From NCBI GenBank assembly GCA_001630475.1, contig KV419429.1:205679-269678 (forward strand): 64,000 nt of DNA, read 5' to 3'. Source of the stretch: Sistotremastrum niveocremeum HHB9708 (lineage: Eukaryota; Basidiomycota; Agaricomycetes; Sistotremastrales; Sistotremastraceae). The position numbers and the translations under genes are program-made. Each line of letters begins with the position of its first letter. Within the stretch, counting starts at the first letter, position 1. Below are positions 11,170 to 23,882 of this stretch, one piece after another. The notes beneath the pieces are model-generated. The model searched no databases. It was not told the DNA's origin and worked only from the letters and a program-made list of their open reading frames with translations.

Positions 11170-13485
11170 CTACTCTCCCAATTGAGTGTGCGCCGCCGTT
11201 AACATCTGAATTGCATCGTCCGATCGCGAGGTTATTTCAAAGTCGAATTCGGCCATGTGACTGATTCAGAAAAGTTAGTGGTCAGTCACCTCCTTATGAT
11301 GACTATGCAGAACACACGCTACGACGCCCATCGTGTACTGAGGGATGGGTTCAATCAGATCGCCTGCTTCGTTGACCCTCTTTGTGACATTACATGTAGC
11401 CAATGTGAGAGCGATTGCTAGGAATAAAGTGTCGTCTGCGATGTGCTTTCCTGGACATATCTTTGATGCTGTGAAGTCAGCCACCAATTCTTACACAGGA
11501 CCAAGCTGCCTTACCCTATGCGAATATGAAATTTAGGAATAAAGTGATGATATAATTAGACGTACCTTCTACCGAAACCAAACGCAAACAGCCTAGGATC
11601 AGGCTCCTTTGGGGTCTCAAGGAATCGATCGGGTCGGAATTCGTGCGGCGAAGTATAGCTTCGTTTATCTCGACTCATAGCCCTGTAGCCGAATTTAATT
11701 CTCAAAAATAGCAGTTGTGAAAGCCGAGTTGTTACCATGGATGTGAGTAGACCACCGCTCCTTGCGGAATTCGATAGCCTTTGTAGATGTCTTCTACCTC
11801 GAGCCGGTGCGGAAGGCCTGTAACGGTGCTATAGGTACGGCTATGTCACCTTGGAATGATCGGACGCACTTGTCGGGGCTGCTCGTCATATTAAAAATAT
11901 CGAAGAAATCAGTGCTCGTAGCTTGAATCTGGATCAAAAATTCTGTACTCACTTATCGGACTCCATCGCAAAACTTCGAGCATAACAGCTTCCACAAAAG
12001 GAAGCCTCTCACGATCATTGGACGTCGGCAAACGCTTTCCTTCCGTGACATTGTCGATTTCCTGCTGGGCTCTTTGTTGAATTGCCGGATATTTCGTCAC
12101 GACGAAGAAGAACGTGGACAACGCGACAGCAAGCTATCCAAACGGCGCGTGAGCCACGAGGGTATAGAACGTAGTGGCGTAAATAATCAGAGCGATGCTC
12201 ACCGTCTCCATTCCGCCTATTGATAGAGAACATACTCATCTCATAGCACAATAGTATCACAACACTGCTCTTACCTGCGTAGAGATTGAAAGAGCTGTAC
12301 TTCAGAGCGTCTTCCGTTTCAAAATCCAGAGGTCCTTCGGACAGGTGCTGGGCCACGTAAGAAGTCCTGGCGATACCGTTGCGCTGAGAACATTAATAAT
12401 TACTCTAATGGAAGGTGTTTATACTGACCAACTGCTCTTTGACCCGCGAGAAAGGATGCTCGATGGTTTCCGTCAGGTGCGCTCGCCACGTGGCGACGGT
12501 CTTCTTGAAGCTTGTGAAGGGTATATACGAGTGCAGATATGTCACTGGGGGATGTATGAGCATGAAAGCATTTGTCGATAACACCCAGCTCACTTACAAG
12601 CAGGGATCATATCGACTATGATGGAACCGACCGCAGTTGCATCATAAAAATCTTGGACGATGCGCCGGAACCAAAATATAAGCTGATCATGACCACTTTT
12701 GACTTGGTGCCCGTAGGCGACGTCCAATACCACGGACCCCGTTAATCTAAAAGAAAAATACATGAACTTCGCGTGACTTTCCCTAAGAATTTTCCTGGCA
12801 CCTACTGTGAAAGAAGAAGTTTTAAATCCCGCGGCTTCTCGAGTAGGTTTAGTAAGAAGGTACATATAGCAAATTCTTCGTGTAGTCGAAAGCTTTGGGC
12901 ATGTTTTCCGCCGATACTCCTGGCCAGAAGTCGACGCATAGTGCGATGCCGTTCTCCAAATTTTCCCAGTACAAGCGATCGATTCCATCCAACGCTGGTC
13001 ATGGTCAGTTCGTTCAGACCGTGGGAAACATTCCTGGTACTCACAGTTCGCCAGCAACGGACAGGCGAGGCCTGTCTGAATAAATTTGACTTCTTACTCC
13101 AAGCAATTCTTTTGCGTCTTCGTATGAGTTCAATATAAGGGTCGGAGTGCCGAAGATATTGACGTAGACCAGATCCCCTGTCATTATTGGACCGTATGAG
13201 TAAACGGAAATTCAATGAGCATCATGAAGTTGACGGACCAAATATTTCCTGCCACTGTAAGAATGTTGACGATTGATCAGTGACGGACATTTGGTGAAGA
13301 TTCCCGATAATGGGCAGCGGCACAGGTCCCGGGGGTAGTGGAAGCGATGCCCTCGAGATCGTGATCAATTTCCAGGTCTTCCATACCAGCCATACACCGA
13401 AGGCAATGGACAACGATACCAGAGGAAAGGAAGTATAGGAAAAATCGAATTCAAGGTGCAGATTATGCGCGAGGATAGAAGACAT
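11170..13485 (-). CDS. cytochrome P450 monooxygenase (copy C, diverged paralogue)
   Basis: Membrane-anchored P450 with the start at MSSILAHNLHLEFDFSY and the hinge LPLPPGPVPLPIIGNLHQM. The I-helix motif is GGMET near 12210, where copies A and B have AGIDT. The K-helix shows EVLRWSP (near 11965), the PERF region reads FRPDRFLETPKEPDPRL, and the heme loop FGFGRR-x-CPGK is followed by HIADDTLFLAIALTLATC. The C-terminus is FDFEITSRSDDAIQMLTAAHTQLGE. Gene order and direction match copies A and B, suggesting an older duplication of the same array. The Arg codon of the heme loop is completed by a single base at 11515 between introns of 50 and 54 nt. The substrate is unknown. Confidence 0.9.
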
Positions 13486-14749
13486 TGTGGAGGGGGCTGG
13501 CGACAGACAGAGAAGCAGATCCTTGAGTATGGGATTTTCTGAAAAGCTTCGTCTTCATATAATGTTGATGATGCTTGCGTGGGAGCGCGATAGGCTGATC
13601 GAGGGATAGATAAGTATCGGGGTCATCACTGGGATATCGATGATAGGTTAACATGAGTAACAGAACTCAATCTGAAGTCCATTGTCACGCTAAACTGAAT
13701 TGAATCAGCGCTTAAAGCGTAGAATGACTGATAAGAAAGCGTGTACCTGCGGGTCGGACAGCTTCGGAAGACCGAGGGCGAGGGCCCCAGTGAGGTGACT
13801 CGGCGGGGAGCCTCACCATGGAGCATGAGGGCCTACGGCGCAGCGTATACTATCTGTATTGGAGAGGTAAACATGAAGATACTGACAAGCTTCAACTCAA
13901 CTCGAGACTCAGATCATCATCCGGTGATTGTCGTCGATTTGAGTGGTAACACTCATAAGGTGAACAACCAGACAAAGCATGCCAACCAGTGGCAACCACG
14001 ATTCCTGAGCGTCAAGTGGTGGATGATACTTGATAGGCCAGCGAATACAGCACCTGATAACCAAGGCTCTCCGTTGCATCCGCAATTGCACCATGAGATC
14101 CGTGCCTGATTATCTGCCCGGCGCGTAAAGGAAGAGTGAATACGAAATTCGGAGTTCGGAAACAAACAGAGTTTTGAGCTGAATGCACGAAGATCATTCC
14201 CACATTCGAACTTGGGTGATATTACCCCATACCTTCGAGCTGCCTTCGGCTGAACCCTGAGGCCTGAGGCCTCGAGTCGGTACTGAAACTGTGTGAAAGA
14301 CATCTTGAATCGAAATTATGATTGCGCTCACACGGAGGGAAAAAACGCGGAAATCGGGAGTATAAATCGATCTTTTTCGATGAATCTCCTTGAATGAACA
14401 GACTGGGTCGCACTCCAGATTGAATGTCGCCAGAATCCGTTGGGAAACGATCACAGACTGAAACGTAAACTCGCGGGAGCGCCGAATTGCGATCTTCGGA
14501 GTCATTTGTCAGCAGCGGCACTTTCTGGCCGAAGCGTGGAGGCGGCGGTGCCATTCCGCCCACTGTGTGCAGGCTGCTCGATGTCGTCCGCGTCGTTGGA
14601 CCGAACTGATTCTTAGCTTGCTGCATTCTGATACTTTCTTTCTCAGCTTACCTCAATCTGATGTCCTATTGCTTTCGTTCTGTTCTCAACACTTACTTTT
14701 CTCTCCGTACAAAAATTTCTCATAGGCACAAATAGGCTTGAATCATACT
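13486..14749. other. divergent intergenic region (P450 C and STAND gene)
   Basis: About 1.26 kb between two divergent start codons, so it should hold both promoters. Only short overlapping open frames are present, without motifs. No repeat recognised. Confidence 0.55.
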
Positions 14750-17700
14750 ATGAGTTCCCTGACAGTTCACGGTGTGTAATAGATTCACTATGTCTGTGAG
14801 ACTCGAACTGATCCATCGCAGTTATCCGCGGCTCTGGCATGCCCATCAAGATAGGTAGGAGGACCGTCGACATATACATCCTTGTTACTTCTGGAGACCA
14901 GAAGCAGAACACTCGAACAATTAGCGGAAAGGCGGCACCTGAATGGAATGCGCAGCTTGGATTTACAAAGATCGAACATAGTCACCTCGTCGTCATCAAG
15001 ATCATGAATAGGAGGACCGTCATTCTTGGAGGGGATGAAGTCTTGGGTCAGACCAGCAAAACGGTCGAGAAATTGGTGGCTCAGCAGGGCAAGGAGAAAG
15101 GTGAGTCTCTTGTGTGACTCTCGAGATAGACTGTGCTCGAACCATCTTGGATAGACTTGACCGTCGATTTTGGAGCTCCTTCGCCTGATCGAAAGGCTCG
15201 TATGCGCTTAATTATCGCTCTCAAAGCGCAATCCCTCCCTGTCCGCCAGAACTCCTATCACGAATCGTTAGCTCTAGCGCCATCTGTCAGCTTGCCTAGC
15301 TACAGTGGATCGACCTGGTCCTCATTGGTTGCGATAGTCGAGAAATTGAACGGATTAGTAAGGGTAATAGACGAGATGGCTAGGGTATGCCCATTCGATC
15401 GCGTACTACTCCGCTCCTCACATCCACTCAGATTCACCCCTACGTCAACGTTGCCTGGCTTTTCTTGTCTCTGGCATACCATGTCCGTTCTTCGTTCCTT
15501 TCCGCCTACCATATCCGTTGACATTCCTGCATACAGTCCGTCGAGAATCAAAAGACTCGCGATCACAATGTCCAAAGACTCGGCGAATCCATGTATCGCA
15601 TGTATTCTTTTGTGGAGCACAGCAACGTCGAAACGAAAATCCCTCCGATGGGAGATGTCGTGCAATTAATGGCGCAGGAGACGGTCGAATGCCTCAAATT
15701 CATTCAGCAATATAATCATCAGAGCATCGCACGTATGTCACCAATCTTCAGTTTTGTCCTTCTGCTAACAACCTCGACTGTGCAGGACGGATCGCCACGT
15801 CGGCGGTTATGAACGTTGATCAACGGATACGAGAGTTTGATGAACACTTTCAACAATTACGCAGGGATTTTGACACTGGGCTGACAGTGCAATCTTACCT
15901 GCTCATCCAACGGACTGCCGATGATAGCAGTGCGTCAAAATGATGACGTCAGCTACACCCTCTGACACCGATTCATTCGTATTAACAGAACGCACCTTCA
16001 TTCGAAGCCACTTGAAGCACGTTCTTGCCAGTTGGGACCCGGATCGTGGTTGTCTTCCTGGAACGAGAAAGTCAGCCATCGAGGAAATCATGAAGTGGGT
16101 GATCAACCACGAAGACAAATATCCTGAGAACGTCTTCTGGCTATCAGGGGTAGCTGGTAGCGGAAAGACCTCCATTGCTCACACTGTTGCGGAACTCAGT
16201 GCAAAGATGGGACTCTTGGGGTCCAGTTTCTTCTTTAAGCACGACGAAGCCGGTCGGAACGAATCCACGTCCGTGTTCTCGACAATGGCCATTGATCTTG
16301 CCGCCTTCGACTCTCGACTCGCGGATCAGATAGCCAACATTCTCCAAACCACACCTTCTCTGACTGGTCCCAGAAGACAATTCCAGAGTCTCATCCTGGG
16401 TCCAATACAAGCATGCGGCTATTCCAGCCCTGTTCTTCTATTATTCGACGCTCTTGATGACTGTGGAACTCCTCGCGATCATCAAGAGTTCTTGCAGATG
16501 CTGGCCCAGGAGAGCAAACGGCTACCTAAAAATGTCAAAATTCTGATCACTAGCCGACGTGATGAGGATATCGTGGACGCGTTCCGCAACTTTCCCATTC
16601 ACCATTCCGATTTGGACCTTCATTCGGTCGAAAACCGTAGCGACCTCATCAATTACGCCGAAACTAAATTCGCCGACATCGCGCGGTCGAAGTCTGGCAA
16701 ACCGAATATCACTTCGCAATGGCCTGGAGCACAGGCTAGAGCCGAGTTTGTCGAACGTACGGCGGGGCTGTTTATATGGGCTTCTACTGCCCTTGAGACC
16801 CTCCGTGAATCTTGGAATCCTGACAAGGACCTCCAGGATCTCCTGTCAGAATCTTCTGCCGGTAAAGGTGCTCAAGAAACGCTCGATGCGCTTTATCTCC
16901 GAACGTTGGAGAAGAACGGATTGTGGGACGACGATGGATTCGTAAAAGCGTTCCGAGTCTCTGTTGGCGTCGTCATCGTATCCCGAGAAACTCTTCTCAT
17001 GGATTCCATCGACCGACTCATCGGTGAAGATCTTGGAGATCATCGGGTCGAACACGTGTTTTCTCGACTCGGAAGCGTTGTTCGGACTTCGGATGGACCC
17101 GTTCGATTTTTGCATCCTTCATTCTCAGATTTCCTCATCGATCCATCGCGATGTCAAAATCCGAACATGGTGGTAGTTGCGCGCGAACATCATTATGCCA
17201 TGGTCTCCCGATGTATCAAACTGATGCAATCCTCGCTCAAGCGAAATATCATTGAATGTCCCGACCCATCTCTTCTGAACGCCGAGATAGCCGAACTCCC
17301 GCGCTTGATCAAGCAGAGCATGAGCGAAGAGCTGCAGTACGCGTGTCGGCATTGGATATACCATTTGGTGAAAGGCGAAGGCGATCAGCAAGCGCAAATT
17401 CGCCTAGTCTATGACTTCCTCTCGAGCCAGGCGATTGAATGGATCGAGGCACTCAGCTTTCTGAAGAGCATGAGTGTTCTGATGTCAGGCTTAGGAGAAG
17501 TTGGCGAGTGGGCCAAAGTACGTATCTTAAAACTTTTCAACCTCAGTGTCATGACAATTCGCATCTAGAATCATACACATGGCAAGGGCAAACTACCGAA
17601 TCTCATAGTGCAACTGAGACACTTTTGCCATGCATTCGCATCGATTCTGTCCGGCGCTGCCAATCACATTTACACCTCAGCCTTACCATTCGTCCCCGCC

Positions 17701-19548
17701 GGATCCTCTCTCGATCCTCTTCTATCGAAATGGACAAACCTTCCAAAGATGAAAGTGGGAAGAGAACCGTTGTGGCCTTCTTTCGCCGTCCTGCGACGCG
17801 ACACAGGTCGCGTACACTCAATCGCCTATTCTCCAAACCGGCCTCAACTTGCTTCTGCTTCGGACAAAACCATTTGGATATTGAATACTCATACCCAGCT
17901 ACCACTCAATCCTGCATTAGGCGGCCATACCGACCAATGCTCGTGTCTTGCGTACTCCTTCGATGGCAAATTCATTATCTCAGGCTCATGGGATAGATCG
18001 ATCCGGATTTGGTCGTCTCAAACCGGCGAGCAGAAGGCTGTATTCGCAGACGCTCACCGAGCACCCATCTGCGCAATAGCCTGCGACCCTCATGGACAAT
18101 TCTTCGTGTCTGCCGCACAAGATGGTTCCGTGTACAGTTGGACTCTCAAAGGCCGCTGGCGCCAATACGTCAGCTCGATGACACATACAATCACGTGCCT
18201 TAACATTTCACGTGATGGGCAAAACATATTTTGTGGCACGCGTGGCGGCCAGGTTATCTGTTGGGACGTCAGCCATGATTCTTCACCAAGATATGTCAGC
18301 CTCGTATCTCAGCTCCCCGTCCGATCCCTTGTATCTTGTCCGAACGGCAAATCAATCGGAATTACGACAGGAGATGAGAGAAACGCTAGCCGTGGCACTT
18401 TGGAATTCCTTGATCCAAAGAACGGCGTGAGAATTGGCCCTCCTCTGATATCAGGTCTTTCAATGTATGACCTTGATTTCTCTCCGGATGGCAGCAAGGT
18501 CGTTGCATCCTGTCAATCGACTGTCCGCATTTGGGACATCAAAACGGGCAAGCTGCTGAGCTGCTTGCTGTCTCCTTGTGTCTTTGTAAAGTGGTCATCC
18601 GACAATCAGTTTATTGCATCAGCAACTTCCACGGGACAAACCCTCCTGTGGAATTTATCTACCATCATGGGCCAAGTCTTCGACCCCAACGCGGAGCGAC
18701 CTGCTCGTGCCGAACAGCTAGCATTTTCTTACGATGAGCTCGCGATCGCAGGTGGCACAAGACGAGGCACCGTTCGTCTTTGGGATCTGTCTACATCCTC
18801 AGAGCGACCTCCGATTCGCCCATCGACAAGTCAGCAGCCCGTCACTTGCGTTGCTTTTGAACCCGACGGAACCATTTTGAGCTGTGGTTTCAAGGACGGC
18901 ATCGTACAAGTTGTCATTATCAAAACGAGTCGATCGATCTTCACTCAGAAGGTCCATCAAACTCGAATCAACGCTCTTTGCTTCTCTTCCGCTGGTCCGT
19001 TCTTAGCTTCCAGTGCCATGGATGGCAACATTCAAATCTGGAATTATCGCACGCGAGAGACAATTCATTTAGTGGACTATTCGTCTGCATTTGAACCAGC
19101 CCGATCTCAAGCATCACATCCAAATACGATATCATTTTCGAACCAGGGAGACTCATTGGCTGCCGCTTTTGATGATCGAGTCATCATATGGAGTCTTTCG
19201 CCTACCTTATTCAAGTGCTTCGAGTTCAAGCTTCCTGAACCCAACATTCATATGTCGTTCAGTACCGGCGACAAGGGCATATGGAGCTCATCATTCCGTG
19301 CGGCGTCAGCTTACCATTCGATCTCTCCACCAACGACGATAACGACGAAAGATTCTGCCAGTGAATCACGACCAATATTATATCACATCGACAAAACAGG
19401 CTGGGTCTGGCAACACCCTGGGAAACGCCTCTTTCAAGTTCCGCACGAAAGTGCCGATTTTTTCATCTTCTCAATAAGTGGGAAGCTCGCATATCAAGCG
19501 AACAATCTTCTTCGTGTCATTGATTTCTCCAGCGCTCTCGTCGCTTAG
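14750..19548 (+). CDS. C2-NACHT-WD40 STAND protein (fungal NLR-like receptor)
   Basis: A predicted signal-transducing NTPase with an NLR-like plan. In fungi such proteins are linked to non-self recognition and regulated cell death; the role here is inferred. Exon 1 starts MSSLTVH at 14750 and splices to a C2-like domain (IRGSGMPIKIGRRTVDIYI, to about 15200). Then comes the helical region of this family (ARIHPYVNVAWLFLSLAYH, then YSFVEHSNVETKIPP). The NACHT core has Walker A WLSGVAGSGKTSIAHT (near 16140), Walker B VLLLFDALDDC (near 16435) and ILITSR (near 16540). After an intron at about 17520-17569 the C-terminal half holds degenerate WD40 repeats, for example GHTDQCSCLAYSFDGKFI and SGSWDRSIRIWS. 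The spliced product is about 1,480 residues. An ATG at 15940 lies inside an intron and is not the start. The propeller repeats are divergent rather than near-identical. Confidence 0.88.
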
Positions 19549-20118
19549 CTATCAGGTTTTTTCTGTTGGATATTTATAATTTATGTAGCTTTGTTCTGGA
19601 TCATGTATGTGCGCTCTGTATTTTAATAGTTGTCATAGATGTTCATGTGCACACGTTCTCTCCCGTATCAAATTATCAATCGACTCAGCATTCAGACTCA
19701 ATCCTATCAAGAAATGTCCAGAGCCATAGAAGGCCCCTAATCAGTGCGTCTTTCATATCAGTTTGGTCGTTTGCTGACAGTTCAATGAGCGCGTCCCTTG
19801 ATCGAGAATGCACTACCTCGTTGTAGATGGCTTCTGTTGTCGTACTGACTAACCTGAGGCAATATTGCTCCTCAAAACGGTAGAAGAAAACGGGAGCGCG
19901 CGACCGGGCCGGTGATCCGCCACGAGCCGACTCGGCATCAGAAGCTTCGAATTCTTCAACTGCTCAACTCACTGGCTTGCTCAGCCCAACGACTCAGCGA
20001 GTCGCACTAGCTGAGCTATCAGCTTCATATCGATGGCTCATCAACTCTGCCTTATAGGCACTCTGGGGACTATAAAACCCAAGGCATCGAGCAACTGACA
20101 CAATATACTCCCATCATC
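19549..20118. other. 3' region of STAND gene and promoter of reductase
   Basis: No gene. AT-rich at first (3' untranslated region), then promoter sequence of the aldo-keto reductase. Confidence 0.5.
20071..20077 (+). promoter_or_regulatory. TATA box of the aldo-keto reductase
   Basis: TATAAAA at 20071-20077, about 42 bp before the ATG at 20119; position and sequence fit a TATA element. Confidence 0.55.
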
Positions 20119-21349
20119 ATGTCGACACCCCTTACCTTGCAAAGCACTGTCCGTTTAAACTCTGGTCTGAGTCGCTTTCAATTATATAGTCTGTCATGAA
20201 TTCAACTAGCCTCTTTCAGGTTATGAGCTGCCTCTCCTTGGATTTGGCGTGTTCCAAAATGTCGAAGCGTGCACGCCGGCCACCTTGGCGGCGCTCGCAG
20301 CAGGATACCGGTGCGTACTGAAATCCCGTTCAGAACGACGAGCTCACGATTTTGTACCTTCGCAGCCATATTGATTCAGCCGTTGTCTATCGTAACGAAG
20401 CTCAGGTCGGCAGAGCATTAAAGCAAAGCAGGCTGAAACGTGGTGACGTGTTCGTCAGTAAGTCGTTCGGTTCTGCGTTATTCATGATAAACACTCTGAC
20501 ACATGATTTTTCTACCGATAGCCAGCAAAATCATGAGCAGAGATCATGGTTATGAAAGCACTTTGCGAACGGTCGATGAATCGCTGGCACGATTGGGTAC
20601 CGGTTACATCGATCTATACTTGATCCATGATCCCCTCTCGGGTCCCAAAAAGCGCTTAGAAACCTGGCGCGCTCTGATCGCCGCTAAGAAGGAAGGCAAA
20701 ATTAGGTCGATCGGTGTCTCGAACTTGTATGATTCTTTCTCTGTCAGATCAACCTTGATGCTGATACCTTCTGTTCGACAGCGGCGTCAAGCACCTCGAA
20801 GAGTTCAAGAAACACGGCCTGGAAACTCCATCGGTGAATCAGATCCAGGTGAGCATAGCTGAGATACTGTCATTCCTCCGAGTTCACCCACACCGTAACG
20901 CAGCTCCATCCCCTTCTCCAACAGAAGGAAATTGTCAAATATTGCAAGCAAAACGGCATTGTTGTCGAAGCTTATTGCCCCATAGTGAGGGGCCAGTTCA
21001 CGGAGCCCTTGTTCCACGAACTTGCAAAGAAGGTAAATCTAGCCCATCTATTGAAGTCAGAGCCTCGCCTTAATGATGTCTCCAGTATAACAAGAACCCA
21101 GCGCAAGTCTTGATTCGATGGTCACTACAGAAGGGGTGAGTGAAAGCAACCTATCGAACTCCTCAAACAGTATGTACTGACTTGACATCGAGATATGTTC
21201 CCCTGCCGAAATCCGAACGGAGCGATCGTATTCAAGCCAACGCCGAGGTATACGACTTCGAGCTCTCTCCCGAAGACATGAATAAGCTTGATGGCCTCGA
21301 CAAAGGACCTGCAGGATCCGTCAGCTGGAATCCTGTTGATGCTCCCTAG
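20119..21349 (+). CDS. aldo-keto reductase
   Basis: NAD(P)H-dependent reductase of aldehydes and ketones, cytosolic (no signal peptide). The spliced start is MSTPLTLQSTVRLNSG then YELPLLGFGVFQN. The catalytic tetrad is visible: Asp and Tyr in HIDSAVVYRNE, Lys in VTSKIMS (rebuilt across the intron ending near 20521), and His in DLYLIHDP. Later motifs include KIRSIGVSN, VNQIQLHPLLQ, GIVVEAYCPI and the cofactor-binding VPLPKSERSDRI, ending GSVSWNPVDAP. About seven exons with short introns; every junction used keeps frame. It lies between the STAND gene and P450 D, tail to tail with the latter. It could act with the P450s, but no substrate can be named. Confidence 0.93.
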
Positions 21350-21567
21350 ACGATCGAACGGAATCGAGCCTATGCATGGAAGTCCGACTCAATAAACTTC
21401 GACGATGGTACTGTACTGTCTTCGTCAATTTCAAGAGAAATGTGAAAGAAGGCCGAGAATCATATAAGCATCATATGGCACTATGTACACTAATTTAGAC
21501 TGAAACGAGTCTTACAACACGAGAGATCGACAATTGCTTGAGCAACGTGTCCCCTTGACGTGTCCCG

Positions 21568-23882
21568 TTACGTAAACAGAAAACTTGTCCGAAACCCCCA
21601 ACGCATTTGAAACCTCCCAGGTCCATAAGTGAATGATGGACTAAGCGTAGGATTGTATAAGTGCCAAATGCTTCTCCGATCTCGGTGATACTGTATATTC
21701 CCATTGTCGTAGCTGACTGAATTCCCAGACCGGTCAGGACACGGCTTGGTGCTGAAGATATTGCGAACGCGCACCAAATCAGTCCTGGAGCGAAGTCTGG
21801 AGTCGGCATGATATATCGACCTTCACCATCAACCTTGGCTCTGATGTCGCAAGTAGCCAATGTCATGGCTATGGTCAAGAGCGATATTTCATCGGCTAGA
21901 TCTTTTCCTGGGCATATCTATTGTAACAGAGTCGAGTAAGGCGTCTTGTCAGACTATGGATACTCTGTTGACTCACTCTGAAAGAGGAAAAGAGTATGAA
22001 TCAACCAGTAAAACTGCCGCGCACGGGTAGACTAAAGCTGAACTAACCTTCTGCCAAATCCGAATATCATCGACCTCGGATCTGTTTGTGGGTTCTGCGG
22101 ATCCAGATAGCGATCGGGTAGGAAAACATCAGGATTCGGATATTCAGCATCGTTGTGTGTCATGTCCCTGAGTGCGGTCAGCCTTCATTAACAATGGATA
22201 AGCACGTTTACCATATATTTGCGTATACGACGGTGTTGGCGGGAATCCGATAACCCTTATATTCATCGTCTTCTACTAGTCGATGCGGAAGCCCTGGTAT
22301 CATGCCAAAGTTAGCCTGAGTTTGCCTTTGCTTCATCTCAATATTGGACTATACCGGTAGGAACTATGAAATCGAGGTATCAGACGCCATCGAGGACATC
22401 GGAAATGTAAACGCACCAGAAGGCCCCAGCCGCAACGTCTCGAGAAATATAGCATTCACATACGGTAGCTTATCCCGGTCTCTGATATCTGGAAGCCTCT
22501 CCCCGGAAGTCACTTGATCGATTTCTTCTTGAGCTCGAAGCTGGATTTCGGGATGTAGCGTCATGTAGAAGAAGAAGTTAGTTAAAACACTTGTTGTCTA
22601 TTTTTCAGTATTTTAGTGAGTGCGTTTGAAGAGTAGAGACTCTTCAGACCGTGTCAACACCGCCTGGCGGTCTGAAATGAGCGGGGATACACTCTCAGAA
22701 TATGATACTTTACCTCCGTACATATTCTGAGCTGCTCGTTTCAACATCTCCATCTCCCAATCGTCTAATTCGGTCTCCTGCAAATGTTTCGCCACAAAAC
22801 TGTCCCTAGCTGTCCCTTCCGCCTAGAAAAGTTTGAGTGTTCGTACAAATATAACAACATCGCTTGGGCGTGATTTACAATCTGGCGTTTGACAATCTCT
22901 ACAGGCTTGTTGGTTGCATTATAGAGGTTGCTTCGCTGTCTTTGGGCTATTGAATGGAATTTGAAGAAGGGAAACCACGTCGGTAGGGATTTCACTATCT
23001 CAAGTCTGTTCAGATGTTGAAGAGGGAGAAATTAAATGCGGCAGACAAGCAGGAATAAAGTCGACGGCGTGGACACCCATCGTTATTGCGGCCCCAAAAT
23101 CTTCAACAGATTTCTCGGATGCAGCAACCAAGGCATCGTCGTTCGATGTTACTTCATGACCATACACTACATCAAGGACAACGGTTCCGTTCAATCTGTT
23201 ATCATGATGAGAATGTGTGATATTACACGCTTTGGACTGAGCTACCGTTTCAGTTGCTTGATTAAATTTTCGGGCTCGTCCAAAAATTGGATCACAAAGG
23301 ACCGGCATGCATTCTCGATTTTAGGACGGAAAGCCTCGAGATATTTCCCTTGAATCGTCAGAGCCATTAAGCGACGCATATACCTGAGATTCTTGTTGAA
23401 GGGGCTCAAAACAGGTGTCTTATCCCATCCGATGCTTTCGCGATCTATTAGCAAATGGCGCGTCACGGGAATTATGATAAAGATTGACTCACAGATCGCC
23501 GGCCATCACAAAGCGCGGCCTGTCTGAATACATTGCGCCACGATTATCCAACAGTTCTTTAGCTTCCTTGAGGTCGTTCAACACCAAGACGGGTGAACCG
23601 AACACCTCCAGATAGACAAGAGCACCTGTATTGAATATGATATGAAAGACTGCAGCATGATCGAAGCTGGGTCTTGGAATTACCGTATATTTTTCTCCAT
23701 TCTGTGAATTTAAGATAGTGGTTTACGGAGGGCATCTGGAAGAGATTGCCTACTATCGGCAAGCGACGAGGCCCGGGAGGAAGCGAGAGACGACTCGATT
23801 TTCGGATGGCAGATAGAATCCATAGTCCGATTAGAATGGAGCCGATGGAAGAGAACGCTGGATACAGTGTAATGGACTCCAT
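21568..23882 (-). CDS. cytochrome P450 monooxygenase (copy D)
   Basis: Membrane-anchored P450: MESITLYPAFSSIGSILIG anchor, hinge LSLPPGPRRLPIVGNLFQM, I-helix GGVDT near 22665, K-helix AIFLETLRLGPSG (near 22430), FLPDRYLDPQNPQTDPRS, heme loop FGFGRR-x-CPGKDLADE. I place the C-terminal exon after an intron of about 138 nt ending near 21640, giving PSFTYGPGRFQMRWGFRTS and a stop at 21568. This aligns with the FEFEIEPRSS ends of copies A and B, but the last exon is the weakest part of the model. It is more diverged than copies A-C yet keeps the one-base heme-loop exon (A at 21977). Convergent with the aldo-keto reductase. Confidence 0.87.

Noticed and set aside
15940-15990. ATG at 15940 as the start of a stand-alone NACHT protein
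   Set aside because: The ATG lies between a GTGCGT donor and an AACAG acceptor that join upstream family-specific exons (C2 and helical part) to the NACHT exon in frame.
2733-23882. Biosynthetic gene cluster built on P450s and the reductase
   Set aside because: No backbone enzyme (PKS, NRPS, terpene synthase) or transporter of the usual kind is seen; tandem duplication alone explains the P450 grouping.
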